From Betaproteobacteria bacterium (lineage in GTDB: Bacteria > Pseudomonadota > Gammaproteobacteria > Burkholderiales > SG8-41), in assembly GCA_021732605.1 (NCBI GenBank), contig JAKFUS010000030.1, positions 1 through 36,672 of the forward strand: a stretch of DNA of 36,672 bases, in the 5' to 3' direction. Shown here one piece after another: positions 25,473-34,960 of this stretch. The notes beneath the pieces are model-generated. The model saw nothing but the letters and a program-made list of their open reading frames with translations. It was not told where the DNA came from and searched no databases. Made by a program: the position numbers and the translations under genes. The first letter of the stretch is position 1, and each line of letters starts with the position of its first letter.

Positions 25473-26384
25473 CTAAGCCTGCGGTTTGAGGGTAATGATC
25501 AGCACACCGGCCAGCACCAGCGCAGCACCGGCGAGTTGCACCAGTGTCATGGCTTCGCCGAGAAACATCCAGGCGAAGGTCATGGTGGCCAGCGGCCCGA
25601 CGCAACCGACCAGTGATACTTGGTTGGCGCCGATGCGCTTCAGACCTTCGGCCATCAGCCACAATGGCAATACCGTCGCTAATACCGCGAGCACTGCTAC
25701 CAGCAGATAAACCGGCTGCCCGACGATCAACGCCTGCACGGGCCGGATCGCGAAGAAATGCGCCATCACGAATCCAGTGGCGATCAATGAGGCGTAGGCT
25801 GAAAAGCGCATCGCGCCGAATTTGTGCACCAGCCGGCTGCCGGCGACCAGGTAGATTGCGTAGGTAACCGCGCTGCCGAATACCAGCATGGCACCCCAGA
25901 CTGTCAGTGGCAGACTCTCCCCGAGCTGCGCCTCCGCGCTGAACACCAGCGCGATGCCGGCGTAGGACAGGCCCAGCGACACCAGCTGCCGGCCGCGCAG
26001 CGGCTGCTGCAGGAACACCGCGGACATCAGCAGCACCAGCGTCGGATACAGATAAAGGATCAGGCGTCCGAAACCCGCGGATATGTACTGCAGCCCAGCC
26101 AGGTCAAGAAAGCTGCCGAGGTAATAACCGAGAAAGCCCAAGGCGATGATGCCGGCAATTTCGCGGGCAGTGAAAGCCACTGCCGGCCGCCCCGCCCACC
26201 ACGCCATCAGCAGGAACAGCGGCGCCGCGAACAACATGCGCAGCGCGAGCAGCGTCATGGTGTCTACGTCATATTGGTATATCGCCTTGACCAGCACCGG
26301 CTTGGCTGAAAACGCGACCGAGCCCGCGAGTGCGCAGGCGATGCCGATCCAGGCATTGCGCCGGGATTGTTGCGGGTCTGGCAC
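25473..26384 (-). CDS. EamA/DMT family transporter
   Basis: This 303-residue protein has ten predicted membrane helices in two EamA halves: residues about 12-145 (with ALAGSVAFSAKPVLVKAIYQ) and about 160-300. The second half ends with LGEAMTLVQLAGAALVLAGVLII, the standard EamA C-terminal helix pair. Such proteins export metabolites such as amino acids; the substrate cannot be told here. It lies 6 nt after the HerA-like gene, so they are probably co-transcribed. Confidence 0.92.
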   Translation of the reverse strand: MPDPQQSRRNAWIGIACALAGSVAFSAKPVLVKAIYQYDVDTMTLLALRMLFAAPLFLLMAWWAGRPAVAFTAREIAGIIALGFLGYYLGSFLDLAGLQYISAGFGRLILYLYPTLVLLMSAVFLQQPLRGRQLVSLGLSYAGIALVFSAEAQLGESLPLTVWGAMLVFGSAVTYAIYLVAGSRLVHKFGAMRFSAYASLIATGFVMAHFFAIRPVQALIVGQPVYLLVAVLAVLATVLPLWLMAEGLKRIGANQVSLVGCVGPLATMTFAWMFLGEAMTLVQLAGAALVLAGVLIITLKPQA

Positions 26385-26390
26385 CAGCGA

Positions 26391-27902
26391 CTAACGGCGG
26401 CGTCCGCCGCCAAGTATCGACCCCAGCACGCCGCGGATGATTTCGCGGCCAACCTGCGAGCCGATGGCACGGGCCGCGCTTTTAGTCGCGAGTTCGATCG
26501 CGCCCTCACGTCGTCCGCCGCGCGGGCCGGTGGAGCCGCCGAGCAGACCGCCCAGTGCACCGAACAGACCGCCGCCGGAATCACCTTGCGGCGCGGCAGC
26601 GCCGGGTTTCACCGGCGGCTGTTGTTCCTGCACGCGCTGCGTGAGTTTTTCGTAAGCCGATTCGCGGTCCTCGACCTTGTCGTAAGTCCCCGCGAGCAGT
26701 GAGGCCTTGATGGTTGCCGCGCGTTCCTCGGGCGTTACCGCGCCGAGACGACTGCCCGGCGGCAACACCAATGCGCGTTCGACGATGCACGGCCGGCCTT
26801 TTTCATCGAGAAATGACACCAGCGATTCGCCGACACCGAGTTCGGTGATTGCCGCCTCGACATCGAGCTTGGGGTTGGCGCGCAGCGTGGTGGCCGCGCT
26901 TTTCACGGCCTTCTGGTCACGCGGCGTGAACGCGCGCAAGGCATGCTGCACGCGGTTGCCGAGCTGGCCGAGCACGGTCTCGGGGATGTCGAGCGGATTC
27001 TGCGTGACGAAGTACACGCCGACACCCTTGGAGCGGATCAGCCGCACCACCTGCTCGATTTTTTCCAGCAAAGCCTGCGGGGCGTCACTGAACAGCAGGT
27101 GCGCTTCATCGAAGAAAAACACCAGCTTGGGTTTTTCCGGGTCACCGACCTCGGGCAATTGCTCGAACAGTTCGGACAGCAGCCACAGTAAAAATGTCCC
27201 ATAGAGCTTGGGCGAATTCATCAGTTTGTCGGCGGCGAGGATGTTGATCACGCCACGGCCCTTGCTGTCGGTCTGCAGCAGATCTTGAATGTTCAATGCC
27301 GGCTCGGCGAAAAATTTGTCGCCGCCTTGCTGCTCGATTTCGAGCAGGCCGCGCTGGATCGCACCGATCGATGCTGCCGAAACGTTGCCGTACTGGGTGG
27401 TGAAGTTTTTTGCGTTTTCACCAACATGTTGCAGCATCGCGCGCAAGTCTTTCAAGTCGAGCAGCAGCAGACCGTTGTCGTCGGCAATCTTGAACACCAG
27501 TGTCAGCACGCCCTGCTGGGTGTCGTTCAGGTTGAGCAGCCGTGCCAGCAGCAGCGGACCCATTTCAGAAACCGTTGCCCGCACTGGATGGCCCTGCGTA
27601 CCGAAGGCATCCCAGAACACCACCGGGCAGGACTCATAAGCAAAATCCGTGATGCCGAGTTGCTTGATGCGTTCTTCGATTTTTGGTTTCGGTTCGCCTT
27701 TTTGCGACAGGCCGGCGAGATCGCCTTTGACATCGGCCATGAACACCGGCACGCCGATTTTGGAGAACCCTTCGGCGATGCGCTGCAGGGTGACGGTCTT
27801 GCCGGTGCCGGTGGCGCCGGCGATCAGCCCGTGGCGATTGGCCAGCCCGGGGAGCAGGAACAGATCCTCTGCGGATTTGGCGACGAGCAGCGGTGCAGCC
27901 AT
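26391..27902 (-). CDS. HerA-like (DUF853/YjgR) ATPase
   Basis: This 503-residue P-loop ATPase has Walker [11 protein letters not shown] near residue 30, the Walker [13 protein letters not shown], and the downstream [38 protein letters not shown] segment (sensor/arginine region) that define the DUF853/YjgR branch of HerA-FtsK ATPases. The C-terminus has a proline-rich stretch then glycine-rich [17 protein letters not shown], ending in a basic tail. YjgR proteins are of unknown function; no NurA nuclease is adjacent. The start lies 106 nt from divergent yebC. Confidence 0.93.
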   Translation of the reverse strand: MAAPLLVAKSAEDLFLLPGLANRHGLIAGATGTGKTVTLQRIAEGFSKIGVPVFMADVKGDLAGLSQKGEPKPKIEERIKQLGITDFAYESCPVVFWDAFGTQGHPVRATVSEMGPLLLARLLNLNDTQQGVLTLVFKIADDNGLLLLDLKDLRAMLQHVGENAKNFTTQYGNVSAASIGAIQRGLLEIEQQGGDKFFAEPALNIQDLLQTDSKGRGVINILAADKLMNSPKLYGTFLLWLLSELFEQLPEVGDPEKPKLVFFFDEAHLLFSDAPQALLEKIEQVVRLIRSKGVGVYFVTQNPLDIPETVLGQLGNRVQHALRAFTPRDQKAVKSAATTLRANPKLDVEAAITELGVGESLVSFLDEKGRPCIVERALVLPPGSRLGAVTPEERAATIKASLLAGTYDKVEDRESAYEKLTQRVQEQQPPVKPGAAAPQGDSGGGLFGALGGLLGGSTGPRGGRREGAIELATKSAARAIGSQVGREIIRGVLGSILGGGRRR

Positions 27903-27966
27903 GACGGGTTTCCGATTTCGCTATGATAAAATTTGAATAATTCTAACGGGTTATCGGGATTTAAAT

Positions 27967-28002
27967 CAGGCTTTCAATCAGCGTTTCAGAAGGGGTTTCA
28001 GG
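27967..28002. repeat. Tandem repeat, 12-nt period, three units, before yebC
   Basis: Units CAGGCTTTCAAT, CAGCGTTTCAGA and AGGGGTTTCAGG start at 27967, 27979 and 27991. The third contains the AGGGG and AGG purines that serve as the yebC ribosome site. Confidence 0.6.
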
Positions 28003-28008
28003 TAATCC

Positions 28009-28740
28009 ATGGCAGGACATTCGAAGTGGGCCAACATCCAGCACCGCAAAGGGCGGCAGGATGCAAAACGGGGCAAGATATTTACGCGCCTGATCAAGGA
28101 GATCACCGTTGCTGCGCGCCTGGGCGGAGGTGATGCGGCGACCAATCCGCGGCTGCGGCTGGCGATGGACAAGGCCTACGACAACAACATGCCCAAGGAC
28201 AACGTCGAGCGCGCGATCAAACGCGGCAGCGGCGAACTGGAGGGCGTGAATTACGAGGAAATCCGCTACGAGGGTTACGGCATCGCGGGTGCTGCGGTAA
28301 TAGTCGACTGCATGACCGACAACCGCACCCGCACCGTGGCCGATGTGCGCCATGCCTTTACCAAGTACGGCGGCAACCTCGGCACTGACGGATCAGTGGC
28401 TTTTCTGTTCAAACATTGCGGGCAGATGGTGTTCGCGCCCGGCACGGATGAGACCAAACTGATGGATGCGGCGATTGATGCCGGCGCCGAAGACGTGGAA
28501 ACGCACGGGGATGGCAGTATTGAAGTCATCACCGGGCCGGCTGAATTTTCCGCAGTACGCACCACGCTGGTCAAAGCCGGCTTCAAGCCGGAGCTGGCCG
28601 AGGTGACGATGAAACCGACGACTGAAAACGCGCTGACCGGGGATGACGGCCTGCGCATGCAAAAACTCCTGGACGCCCTTGAAGCCGTTGACGACGTGCA
28701 GGAGGTGTATACCACCGCAGTCCTCGACGAGCCGGCTTGA
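28009..28740 (+). CDS. yebC: YebC/PmpR family transcription or translation factor
   Basis: This 243-residue protein begins with [21 protein letters not shown], the invariant YebC N-terminus, and keeps [31 protein letters not shown] (split here as one block) and [22 protein letters not shown]. YebC proteins bind DNA or help ribosomes through difficult sequences. It precedes ruvC with a 4-nt overlap, the widespread yebC-ruvCAB arrangement. Confidence 0.96.
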   Translation: MAGHSKWANIQHRKGRQDAKRGKIFTRLIKEITVAARLGGGDAATNPRLRLAMDKAYDNNMPKDNVERAIKRGSGELEGVNYEEIRYEGYGIAGAAVIVDCMTDNRTRTVADVRHAFTKYGGNLGTDGSVAFLFKHCGQMVFAPGTDETKLMDAAIDAGAEDVETHGDGSIEVITGPAEFSAVRTTLVKAGFKPELAEVTMKPTTENALTGDDGLRMQKLLDALEAVDDVQEVYTTAVLDEPA

Positions 28741-29273
28741 GCGCGGCGACCTCCACACTGCGTATTCTCGGCATCGACCCCGGACTGCGTGTCACCGGCT
28801 TCGGGGTCATCGAACAAACCGGTCAGAAACTCGTTTATGTCACCAGCGGCTGCATCCGCAGCGGCGAGGGTGAACTGCCTCAGCGCATCAAGGTGCTGCT
28901 GGAAGGCCTGCAGGAAGTCATTGCCAGCACCCGCCCGCAGTGCGTCGCCATCGAGCAGGTGTTCGTCAACATCAATCCGCAATCAACACTGTTGCTTGGC
29001 CAGGCCCGCGGTGCTGCGATCTGTGCTGCGGTGGCGAGTGCATTGCCGGTGGCCGAGTACACCGCGCTGCAGGTCAAGCAGGCGGTGGTCGGTGCTGGCA
29101 AGGCGAAAAAAGAGCAGGTGCAGGCCATGGTGCGGCGCCTGCTGAAGCTGGCCGATGATCCGAGCCCTGATGCCGCGGATGCGCTGGCTTGCGCGATCTG
29201 CCATGCGCATGGCGGTCAGGGCTACGGTGGCGTCGGCGTCGGTCTCCGGCGGCGGGGAGGGCGCTTGCGATGA
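28737..29273 (+). CDS. ruvC: Holliday junction endonuclease RuvC
   Basis: RuvC resolves Holliday junctions. The 178-residue protein has the catalytic acidic residues: D14 in [12 protein letters not shown], the glutamate in [12 protein letters not shown], and the C-terminal aspartates in [20 protein letters not shown]. The only plausible start is a TTG at 28737, overlapping the yebC stop (TTGA). The C-terminal tail is basic (RRRGGRLR). The stop overlaps the start of an inserted glycosyltransferase gene rather than ruvA. Confidence 0.95.
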   Translation: MSAATSTLRILGIDPGLRVTGFGVIEQTGQKLVYVTSGCIRSGEGELPQRIKVLLEGLQEVIASTRPQCVAIEQVFVNINPQSTLLLGQARGAAICAAVASALPVAEYTALQVKQAVVGAGKAKKEQVQAMVRRLLKLADDPSPDAADALACAICHAHGGQGYGGVGVGLRRRGGRLR

Positions 29274-30478
29274 GCCGCATCCTGCTGGCGTGGGAACTCG
29301 GCACGGGCTTCGGCCACCTCGGACCGTTTCTCGGCCTCGCGCCGAAACTGCTGGAGCGCGGACATTCACTGCATATCGCTGCCCGCGAAATTACCGCTGC
29401 GGTCAAGGCGGTCGGCGATCTGCCGATCGCGGTGCACCAGGCGCCGTTATGCCTGAACACCTATGGTGGCCTGCAGGATCCGCCGCTGAATTACACCGAA
29501 ATTCTGATGCGTTACGGTTATCTGGATCCGGCGATGCTGCGGGCGATGATGACGGCATGGGCTTCGCTGATCAGGGCCGTCAGCGCCGATGTGGTGTTGG
29601 CCGACCATGCACCGACCGCGCTGCTGGCGGCGCGCAGCCTTGGTGTTGCACACGCAGTGATTGGCAGTTCCTTCAATGTACCGCCGCCCGTTGCACCCAT
29701 GCCTAACATGCGACCGTGGATGAGCGTGCCGGTGGAGCGCCTCGCTGACAGCGATCGCCGTGTGCTGGCGGTGATCAACCAGGTGTTGCCGCCAGACCGT
29801 GGATTGCACGCGCTGCACGAAATTTTTGCCGGAGCGGCGCGGTTTTTTTCCGGCGTGCCCGAACTGGATGCCTATGGCGCGCGGCAAGCCGATGACTACC
29901 TGGGGCTGCAGTCGTTGTCGACCGGTACGGCTGCGCCGGTATGGCCGCAGGGCGCCGGCGAGCGGGTATTTGCCTATTTGCATGCTGATTACCTTCATAC
30001 CGAGCGCGCCTTGCAGTCCTTGGCCGCCAGCGGCGCCGGGGTTCTGGTGCATGTTCTTGGGAACACGGCCGCGCTGACTGCGCGTTTCAGCAACGCAAAG
30101 CTGCAGTTTGCACCGCAATTGCTGGATTTCCGGCGAGTGGTGACCGACTGCGGGCTGTGCGTGTGCCACGGTAATGTCGGTACCACGCTGGGTATGCTGC
30201 AGGGCGGCCGCCCGCTGCTGGTGTTGCCCAAGCATCTTGAACATTTCCTGCTCGGCGGCGCTGTCGAGCGCTCCGGCGCCGGCCGTGTGGTGCATCCTGA
30301 CGACAACACGCCGGATATTGCCGGCGTGCTGGCCGCGATGCTCGGTGACCCGTCATATGGCCATCAAGCGCGCGCGCTGGCGCAACGGTGTGCCGGTCCG
30401 TCTGTTGGTACAATGACGGACCGGGCGGTTGCCCGCATCGAAGCGTTGGCCACAAAGGGAGCCGGACCCGGTTCATGA
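29270..30478 (+). CDS. GT-B fold glycosyltransferase (UGT-like) between ruvC and ruvA
   Basis: This 402-residue protein has a two-domain glycosyltransferase layout. The N-terminal half opens with [21 protein letters not shown] and [15 protein letters not shown], and the C-terminal half has [20 protein letters not shown] (H300) then GAGRVV, close to the nucleotide-sugar binding signature of UGT/family 1 and 28 enzymes (HGGxGT...P). The usual DQ pair is HLEH here. No signal peptide or membrane helix. It overlaps ruvC and ruvA by 4 bp each (ATGA both), so it is fully embedded in the ruv operon. Substrate unknown; a DNA-repair role is not implied by the sequence. Confidence 0.85.
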   Translation: MSRILLAWELGTGFGHLGPFLGLAPKLLERGHSLHIAAREITAAVKAVGDLPIAVHQAPLCLNTYGGLQDPPLNYTEILMRYGYLDPAMLRAMMTAWASLIRAVSADVVLADHAPTALLAARSLGVAHAVIGSSFNVPPPVAPMPNMRPWMSVPVERLADSDRRVLAVINQVLPPDRGLHALHEIFAGAARFFSGVPELDAYGARQADDYLGLQSLSTGTAAPVWPQGAGERVFAYLHADYLHTERALQSLAASGAGVLVHVLGNTAALTARFSNAKLQFAPQLLDFRRVVTDCGLCVCHGNVGTTLGMLQGGRPLLVLPKHLEHFLLGGAVERSGAGRVVHPDDNTPDIAGVLAAMLGDPSYGHQARALAQRCAGPSVGTMTDRAVARIEALATKGAGPGS

Positions 30479-31056
30479 TCGGTCGCGTATCAGGACGTTT
30501 GCTGACCAAACAGCCGCCGCAAATCACGGTGGACGTGAACGGCATCGGCTATGAAATCGATGTACCGATGAGCACGCTCTACCAGCTGCCGGCAACCGGC
30601 GCTGAGGTGACGCTCTATACCCAGCTGATTGTCCGCGAGGATGCGCACCTGCTCTACGGGTTTGCCACCGAAGCCGAACGTGCGCTGTTCCGGCAGCTGA
30701 TCAAAATATCCGGAGTCGGCGCACGCACCGCGCTGTCGGTGCTGTCGGGCCTGTCGGTGGCGGAGTTGCGTGAAGCGGTACGCGAGCAGGACATCGCGCG
30801 CATGACCAGGATTCCCGGCATCGGCAAAAAAACCGCGGAACGCCTGCTGCTGGAGCTGCGCGACCGCCTCGACTTCAAGGCTGGGGATTCGTCCGCTGGC
30901 GGCGTTGCCACACCGGGCACCGGCGACATCGTCAACGCGCTGAGCGCGCTTGGCTACAATGACCGCGAAGTAAACTGGGCGGTGGAAAAACTGCCGGCTG
31001 GATTGTCGGTGACCGAAGGCATCCGCCAGGCTCTCAAACTGCTATCAAAGTCCTGA
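30475..31056 (+). CDS. ruvA: Holliday junction branch migration protein RuvA
   Basis: RuvA tetramers bind Holliday junctions and load RuvB. The 193-residue protein has the OB domain ([25 protein letters not shown] begins it, within the first 64 residues), two helix-hairpin-helix motifs ([10 protein letters not shown] and [16 protein letters not shown]), and the C-terminal RuvB-binding domain ([17 protein letters not shown]). It starts within the stop of the glycosyltransferase. ruvB is displaced 1.56 kb downstream by a Fic gene. Confidence 0.96.
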   Translation: MIGRVSGRLLTKQPPQITVDVNGIGYEIDVPMSTLYQLPATGAEVTLYTQLIVREDAHLLYGFATEAERALFRQLIKISGVGARTALSVLSGLSVAELREAVREQDIARMTRIPGIGKKTAERLLLELRDRLDFKAGDSSAGGVATPGTGDIVNALSALGYNDREVNWAVEKLPAGLSVTEGIRQALKLLSKS

Positions 31057-31267
31057 TCATTCCCCACATACCAGTCGCAGTGGCAGTATCTTAACAATTA
31101 AAGGTTACGGCTAATTTCTTTAATAATTGGCCCTCTAATTAAAGTTTGTGCGCTCTGCGTGCGATCGGTGCGAGTTTGATGCTGCTTAAATCGCCCAAGC
31201 GCTGTTGATTAATAAAGAATAAGGATTTATTCTTTATTATAGTCCAGACTATTAAAGCAACCCTTAC
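31057..31267. other. AT-rich spacer between ruvA and fic gene
   Basis: This 211-nt gap is much richer in A and T than its surroundings. It holds copies of AATTAAAG near 31097 and 31137, a near-palindromic pair around CAATTAAAG/CTTTAATAATT, and the operator-like palindrome listed separately. No gene or transposase remnant was recognised. Confidence 0.6.
31205..31239 (+). promoter_or_regulatory. Putative fic promoter overlapped by a 13-bp perfect palindrome
   Basis: TAATAAAGAATAA (31210-31222) and TTATTCTTTATTA (31227-31239) are exact inverted repeats with a 4-nt centre. A sigma-70-like pair, TTGATT (31205-31210) and TATTCT (31228-31233), is spaced 17 nt, so the palindrome covers the spacer and -10 box, as an autoregulatory operator would. 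The Fic protein downstream has a winged helix. This is prediction only. Confidence 0.45.
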
Positions 31268-32449
31268 TTGGCCTCCGACACCACATTTCAATCCCGGCTG
31301 GGGATCTACGCCAAAACTACCGTAGCGGGGGAGGCGGTGCGGGCTTTTGTGCCGCCACCGTTGCCTCCGGTACCGCCGCTCAACATCACGCCGCACCTGC
31401 AGGACCTGATTGAAAAAGCCAACCGCGGATTGGGCCGGCTCGATGGCGTGGCGCGCATTTTCCCGGATCCGGAATTATTTCTGTACATGTATATCCGCAA
31501 GGAGGCGCTGCTCTCCTCGCAAATCGAGGGCACGCAATCCTCGTTTTCCGATCTCTTGCTGTTTGAAAACGAGGAAGCGGCCGGAGTACCGGTGAATGAT
31601 GTCGAGGAGGTATCGCATTATGTTGCCGCGATGAACCACGCGCTGGAGCGGTTGCGTGGCGGTTTTCCGTTGTCATTGCGGCTGATCCGGGAAACCCACG
31701 GTATTCTGCTCTCTGGTGGGCGTGGTGCCGACAAGATGCCTGGCGAGTTTCGGGCCTCGCAAAACTGGATTGGCGGCTCACGGCCGGGCAATGCAGCCTT
31801 CGTGCCGCCGTCGCCCGACCGCGTCGTGGAGTGCATGGGGCTGCTGGAAAAATTTCTGCACGATGATCCGGTCAGAACGCCCTTGCTGATCAAGACCGCG
31901 CTGGCCCATGTCCAGTTCGAGACCATTCATCCCTTTCTCGACGGCAACGGCCGGGTGGGCAGGCTGCTGATAACGCTGCTGCTCTGCGCGGACGGCGCAC
32001 TGGCGCAGCCTTTGCTGTATCTGTCGCTGTATTTCAAGACGCATCGCGACGCGTACTATGATCTCTTGCAACGGGTGCGCACTGAAGGCGCGTGGGAGGA
32101 CTGGCTTGATTTTTTTCTGACCGGCGTGATCGATACTACCGAGCAGGCGACCCGCTCTGCGCAGAGCATCTTCGAACTGTTTCGCAATGATCGTGAGCGG
32201 GTTGGCAAGATCGGTCGCGCCAGTGCTTCGGCGTTGCGCCTGCACCAGGCATTGCAGGAAAAAGTCATACTTTCCATCCCTGGCGCCGCCAAACGACTGG
32301 GGTTGTCCCAGCCGACGGTGACCGCATCCATGCGCCACCTTGAACAACTGGGCATCGTGCGCGAACGCTCCGGCCGTCGGCGCAACCGGACTTATGCTTA
32401 TGATGCTTACCTGAAAATTCTCGAGGAAGGCGCTCAGCCAATACGATGA
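31268..32449 (+). CDS. Fic family AMPylase-like protein with winged-helix C-terminus
   Basis: This 393-residue protein has an N-terminal Fic_N-type region, the Fic core motif H221-P-F-L-D-G-N-G-R-V-G-R232 (matches HPFx[D/E]GNGRxxR), and a C-terminal winged helix (about residues 335-385, RLGLSQPTVTASMRHLEQLG). An N-terminal inhibitory helix, S83-S-Q-I-E87-G88, fits the (S/T)xxxE(G/N) motif of class II Fic enzymes, so it is probably auto-inhibited. Fic proteins usually transfer AMP from ATP to a protein. The best start is TTG 31268, without a clear ribosome site. It sits between ruvA and ruvB with its own promoter and AT-rich flanks, suggesting insertion. Confidence 0.92.
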   Translation: MASDTTFQSRLGIYAKTTVAGEAVRAFVPPPLPPVPPLNITPHLQDLIEKANRGLGRLDGVARIFPDPELFLYMYIRKEALLSSQIEGTQSSFSDLLLFENEEAAGVPVNDVEEVSHYVAAMNHALERLRGGFPLSLRLIRETHGILLSGGRGADKMPGEFRASQNWIGGSRPGNAAFVPPSPDRVVECMGLLEKFLHDDPVRTPLLIKTALAHVQFETIHPFLDGNGRVGRLLITLLLCADGALAQPLLYLSLYFKTHRDAYYDLLQRVRTEGAWEDWLDFFLTGVIDTTEQATRSAQSIFELFRNDRERVGKIGRASASALRLHQALQEKVILSIPGAAKRLGLSQPTVTASMRHLEQLGIVRERSGRRRNRTYAYDAYLKILEEGAQPIR

Positions 32450-32583
32450 AAAAATCGGATATGACCGGGCGCAGTGGCGGCGAAAATCATCAAGATGCCG
32501 GGCGGAGCGGTCCCTGCAACATCGGTAATTTGTACTATGATGCGAAGCGTAGCTGAGGTGCATACGCGCACGCAGAATTTATA

Positions 32584-32600
32584 AACAATTGTTTATATTG
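32584..32600 (-). repeat. AT-rich spacer motif, copy 5
   Basis: The minus strand reads CAATATAAACAATTGTT, one base shorter than the others and the weakest match. It lies about 20 nt before the ruvB GTG. Confidence 0.35.
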
Positions 32601-32620
32601 ATATTTATATAACTCCTCCC

Positions 32621-33679
32621 GTGGCTATTGAAACCGACCGCCTGATTGCCGCCGCACCCGCTTCCGTACAGGAAGAGGTGTTCGAGCGCGCGTTGCGGCC
32701 CAAGGCGCTGGATGAATATGTCGGCCAGGAAAAAATCCGCAGCCAGTTGTCGATCTTTATCGAGGCAGCGCGCAAGCGCAAGGAAGCACTGGATCACGTC
32801 CTGCTGTTCGGCCCGCCGGGCCTCGGTAAAACCACGTTGGCCCACATCATCGCGCGCGAGATGGGTGTCAACTTGCGCCACACCTCCGGCCCGGTGCTGG
32901 AGCGCGCCGGTGATCTCGCGGCCATATTGACCAATCTCGAGCCGAATGACGTGCTGTTCATCGACGAGATCCACCGCCTGTCGCCGGTGGTCGAGGAAAT
33001 CCTCTATCCCGCGCTGGAGGATTACCAGATCGACATCATGATCGGCGAAGGTCCGGCGGCGCGCTCAGTCAAGCTCGACCTGCCGCCGTTCACGCTGGTC
33101 GGCGCCACCACGCGCGCGGGGATGCTGACCAATCCGCTGCGCGATCGCTTCGGTATTGTTGCGCGGCTGGAATTTTATTCGTCAGACGAGTTGACGCAGA
33201 TCGTCAAGCGTTCGGCGCGGCTGCTTGAGGTCGGGATCGAGGCAGAGGGCGCGCACGAAATCGCCGGCCGTTCGCGCGGCACGCCGCGCATTTCCAATCG
33301 ACTGCTGCGCCGGGTCCGCGATTTCGCCGAAGTGCGTGCTGGCGGGCGGATCACGCGGGCGGTCGCCGATGATGCGCTGATAATGCTCGATGTCGATGCG
33401 GTCGGTCTCGATGTCATGGACCGCAAGCTGCTGCAGGCGGTGATCGACAAGTTCGGCGGCGGGCCGGTCGGTGTTGAGAATCTTGCCGCGGCGATCGGCG
33501 AGGAGCGCGACACCATCGAAGACGTGCTGGAGCCGTATCTGATCCAGCAGGGTTATCTGCAGCGTACGCCGCGCGGCCGCGTCGCGACGGCGTCGGCTTA
33601 TCGTCACTTCGGGCTGGCCGCGCCGCGCGGCGACGGCGCGCGGGATTTGTGGAACGCAGAGACTCCGCCCGCGCAATGA
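32621..33679 (+). CDS. ruvB: Holliday junction branch migration helicase RuvB
   Basis: RuvB is the AAA+ motor of branch migration. The 352-residue protein has [20 protein letters not shown], Walker [10 protein letters not shown], Walker [10 protein letters not shown], sensor 1 GATTRAGML, and the arginine finger/sensor 2 region ([19 protein letters not shown]), then the winged-helix domain ([21 protein letters not shown]). GTG is the start. The preceding bases are CTCCTCCC, not a Shine-Dalgarno site. It is separated from ruvA by the Fic gene, so it may rely on its own promoter. Confidence 0.97.
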   Translation: MAIETDRLIAAAPASVQEEVFERALRPKALDEYVGQEKIRSQLSIFIEAARKRKEALDHVLLFGPPGLGKTTLAHIIAREMGVNLRHTSGPVLERAGDLAAILTNLEPNDVLFIDEIHRLSPVVEEILYPALEDYQIDIMIGEGPAARSVKLDLPPFTLVGATTRAGMLTNPLRDRFGIVARLEFYSSDELTQIVKRSARLLEVGIEAEGAHEIAGRSRGTPRISNRLLRRVRDFAEVRAGGRITRAVADDALIMLDVDAVGLDVMDRKLLQAVIDKFGGGPVGVENLAAAIGEERDTIEDVLEPYLIQQGYLQRTPRGRVATASAYRHFGLAAPRGDGARDLWNAETPPAQ

Positions 33680-33690
33680 TAAATTCACGT

Positions 33691-33708
33691 AACTATTTGT
33701 TTTAATTG
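33691..33708 (-). repeat. AT-rich spacer motif, copy 6
   Basis: The minus strand reads CAATTAAAACAAATAGTT. It occupies the ruvB-ybgC spacer and overlaps the earliest possible start (TTG) of ybgC. Confidence 0.45.
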
Positions 33709-34215
33709 AATAAATTATTAAAACCACGGCGTGTGCCTGTGTCGCCTTCTGCCGCACCGCATGCTGTTGCTGCTGCAGATCAACCCTTTCACTGGCCGAT
33801 CCGCGTTTATTACGAAGACACTGACGCCGGCGGCGTGGTGTTTTACGCGAACTACCTGGGGTTCATGGAGCGCGCGCGCACTGAATGGTTGCGCGCACTG
33901 GGTTTTGAGCAACCGGAGATGGCCGCCAGTGATGGTGTGTTGTTCGTGGTAAGCGAAGTGAACATCAAGTATCTGAAACCGTCGCGGTTCAACGACAGCT
34001 TGCAGGTCACCGTGGAAGTCGTTAACGTCGGCGCCAGCCGCATCCGGTTTTTGCAGCAGGTACTGCGCGGGAACAAGGAGATCGCACGGGCAGAAGTCGC
34101 GGTCGTGTGCGTCAGCACCGACACCTTGCGGCCAGCCCGCATGCCCGATGGATTGCGCATAACAATAGAACAAAAGATGGAACGAGAAATGGGATCGAGA
34201 AATGGGATCGAGTAG
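33706..34215 (+). CDS. ybgC: Tol-Pal system-associated acyl-CoA thioesterase YbgC
   Basis: This hot-dog fold thioesterase of up to 169 residues has the conserved catalytic VYYEDTDAGGVVFYANYL block and RARTEWLRALGFEQ. YbgC hydrolyses short-chain acyl-CoA or acyl-ACP and is the first gene of the tol-pal cluster. The start is uncertain: TTG 33706 is the longest, but GTG 33733 and 33739 are in frame and none has a ribosome site. The last ten residues (REMGSRNGIE) are encoded by a 13-nt tandem repeat that continues into the spacer, so the C-terminus looks recently altered. Confidence 0.93.
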   Translation: MNKLLKPRRVPVSPSAAPHAVAAADQPFHWPIRVYYEDTDAGGVVFYANYLGFMERARTEWLRALGFEQPEMAASDGVLFVVSEVNIKYLKPSRFNDSLQVTVEVVNVGASRIRFLQQVLRGNKEIARAEVAVVCVSTDTLRPARMPDGLRITIEQKMEREMGSRNGIE

Positions 34216-34247
34216 CGGGAAAGAGAAGCGGGAACAAGAGACGGGAA
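34183..34247. repeat. Purine-rich tandem repeat, 13-nt period, five units
   Basis: Units start at 34183, 34196, 34209, 34222 and 34235. The first two are identical (CGAGAAATGGGAT); the others end in CGGGAA. The array contains the ybgC stop codon and supplies the GGGAAAG that acts as the tolQ ribosome site. Confidence 0.85.
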
Positions 34248-34254
34248 AGAAAAA

Positions 34255-34938
34255 TTGAACGCGACGCTTGCCCATGACATGTCCGTGCTCAGCCTGATCA
34301 CCGGCGCGAGCGTGCCGGTGCAGCTGGTGATGCTGATCCTGCTGCTGTCATCGCTCATTTCCTGGTATTACATCTTCCTCAAGGTATTCACGCTGCGCCG
34401 CACGGAGCGGCAGACCGCCGAGTTCGAGCGCCAGTTCTGGAGCGGCGCTGATCTGAAGGACCTGTTCCAGCGTGCGGTCAATGCGCGGGATTCGGCGGGC
34501 AGCCTCGAACGCATTTTTGAATCCGGTTTCCGTGAATTCACCAAACACCGGCGCGAGCCCGGCGTCGATGTTGCCGCACTGATGGACAGCACGCGGCGCG
34601 CGATGCGCGCCACCTACCAGCGTGAAATGGACAAACTGGAATCCTCGCTGTCGTTCCTCGCCACCGTCGGGTCAGTCAGTCCTTACGTCGGTCTCCTCGG
34701 CACGGTGTGGGGCATCATGAATTCATTCCGCGGTCTGGCCAATGTCGGTCAGGCGACACTGAGCCATGTCGCACCCGGCATTGCCGAAGCACTGATTGCC
34801 ACCGCCATCGGCCTGTTTGCGGCGATTCCCGCGGTGGTCGCCTACAACCGGTTTGCGGGTGACGTAAACCGGCTGGCGATTCGTTTTGATTCGTTCACCG
34901 AAGAATTCTCCAACATCCTGCAGCGGCAGGTGCATTAA
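34255..34938 (+). CDS. tolQ: Tol-Pal system proton channel subunit TolQ
   Basis: TolQ and TolR form the proton-driven motor of the Tol-Pal system, which constricts the outer membrane during division. The 227-residue protein has three membrane helices (about residues 18-40, 135-157, and 170-192) and the ExbB/TolQ signature LESSLSFLATVGSVSPYVGL with LLGTVWGIMNSF. A TTG at 34255 is the likely start: it follows GGGAAAGAAAA and gives the betaproteobacterial N-terminus; ATG 34279 is an alternative. Confidence 0.96.
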   Translation: MNATLAHDMSVLSLITGASVPVQLVMLILLLSSLISWYYIFLKVFTLRRTERQTAEFERQFWSGADLKDLFQRAVNARDSAGSLERIFESGFREFTKHRREPGVDVAALMDSTRRAMRATYQREMDKLESSLSFLATVGSVSPYVGLLGTVWGIMNSFRGLANVGQATLSHVAPGIAEALIATAIGLFAAIPAVVAYNRFAGDVNRLAIRFDSFTEEFSNILQRQVH

Positions 34939-34960
34939 GTGACTGCTTACAGGCACTGAG

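Noticed and set aside
27903-28008. Sigma-70 promoter for yebC around TATGAT at 27922-27927
   Set aside because: The -10 candidate is fair but no -35 match lies at 16-18 nt, so the call was not supported.
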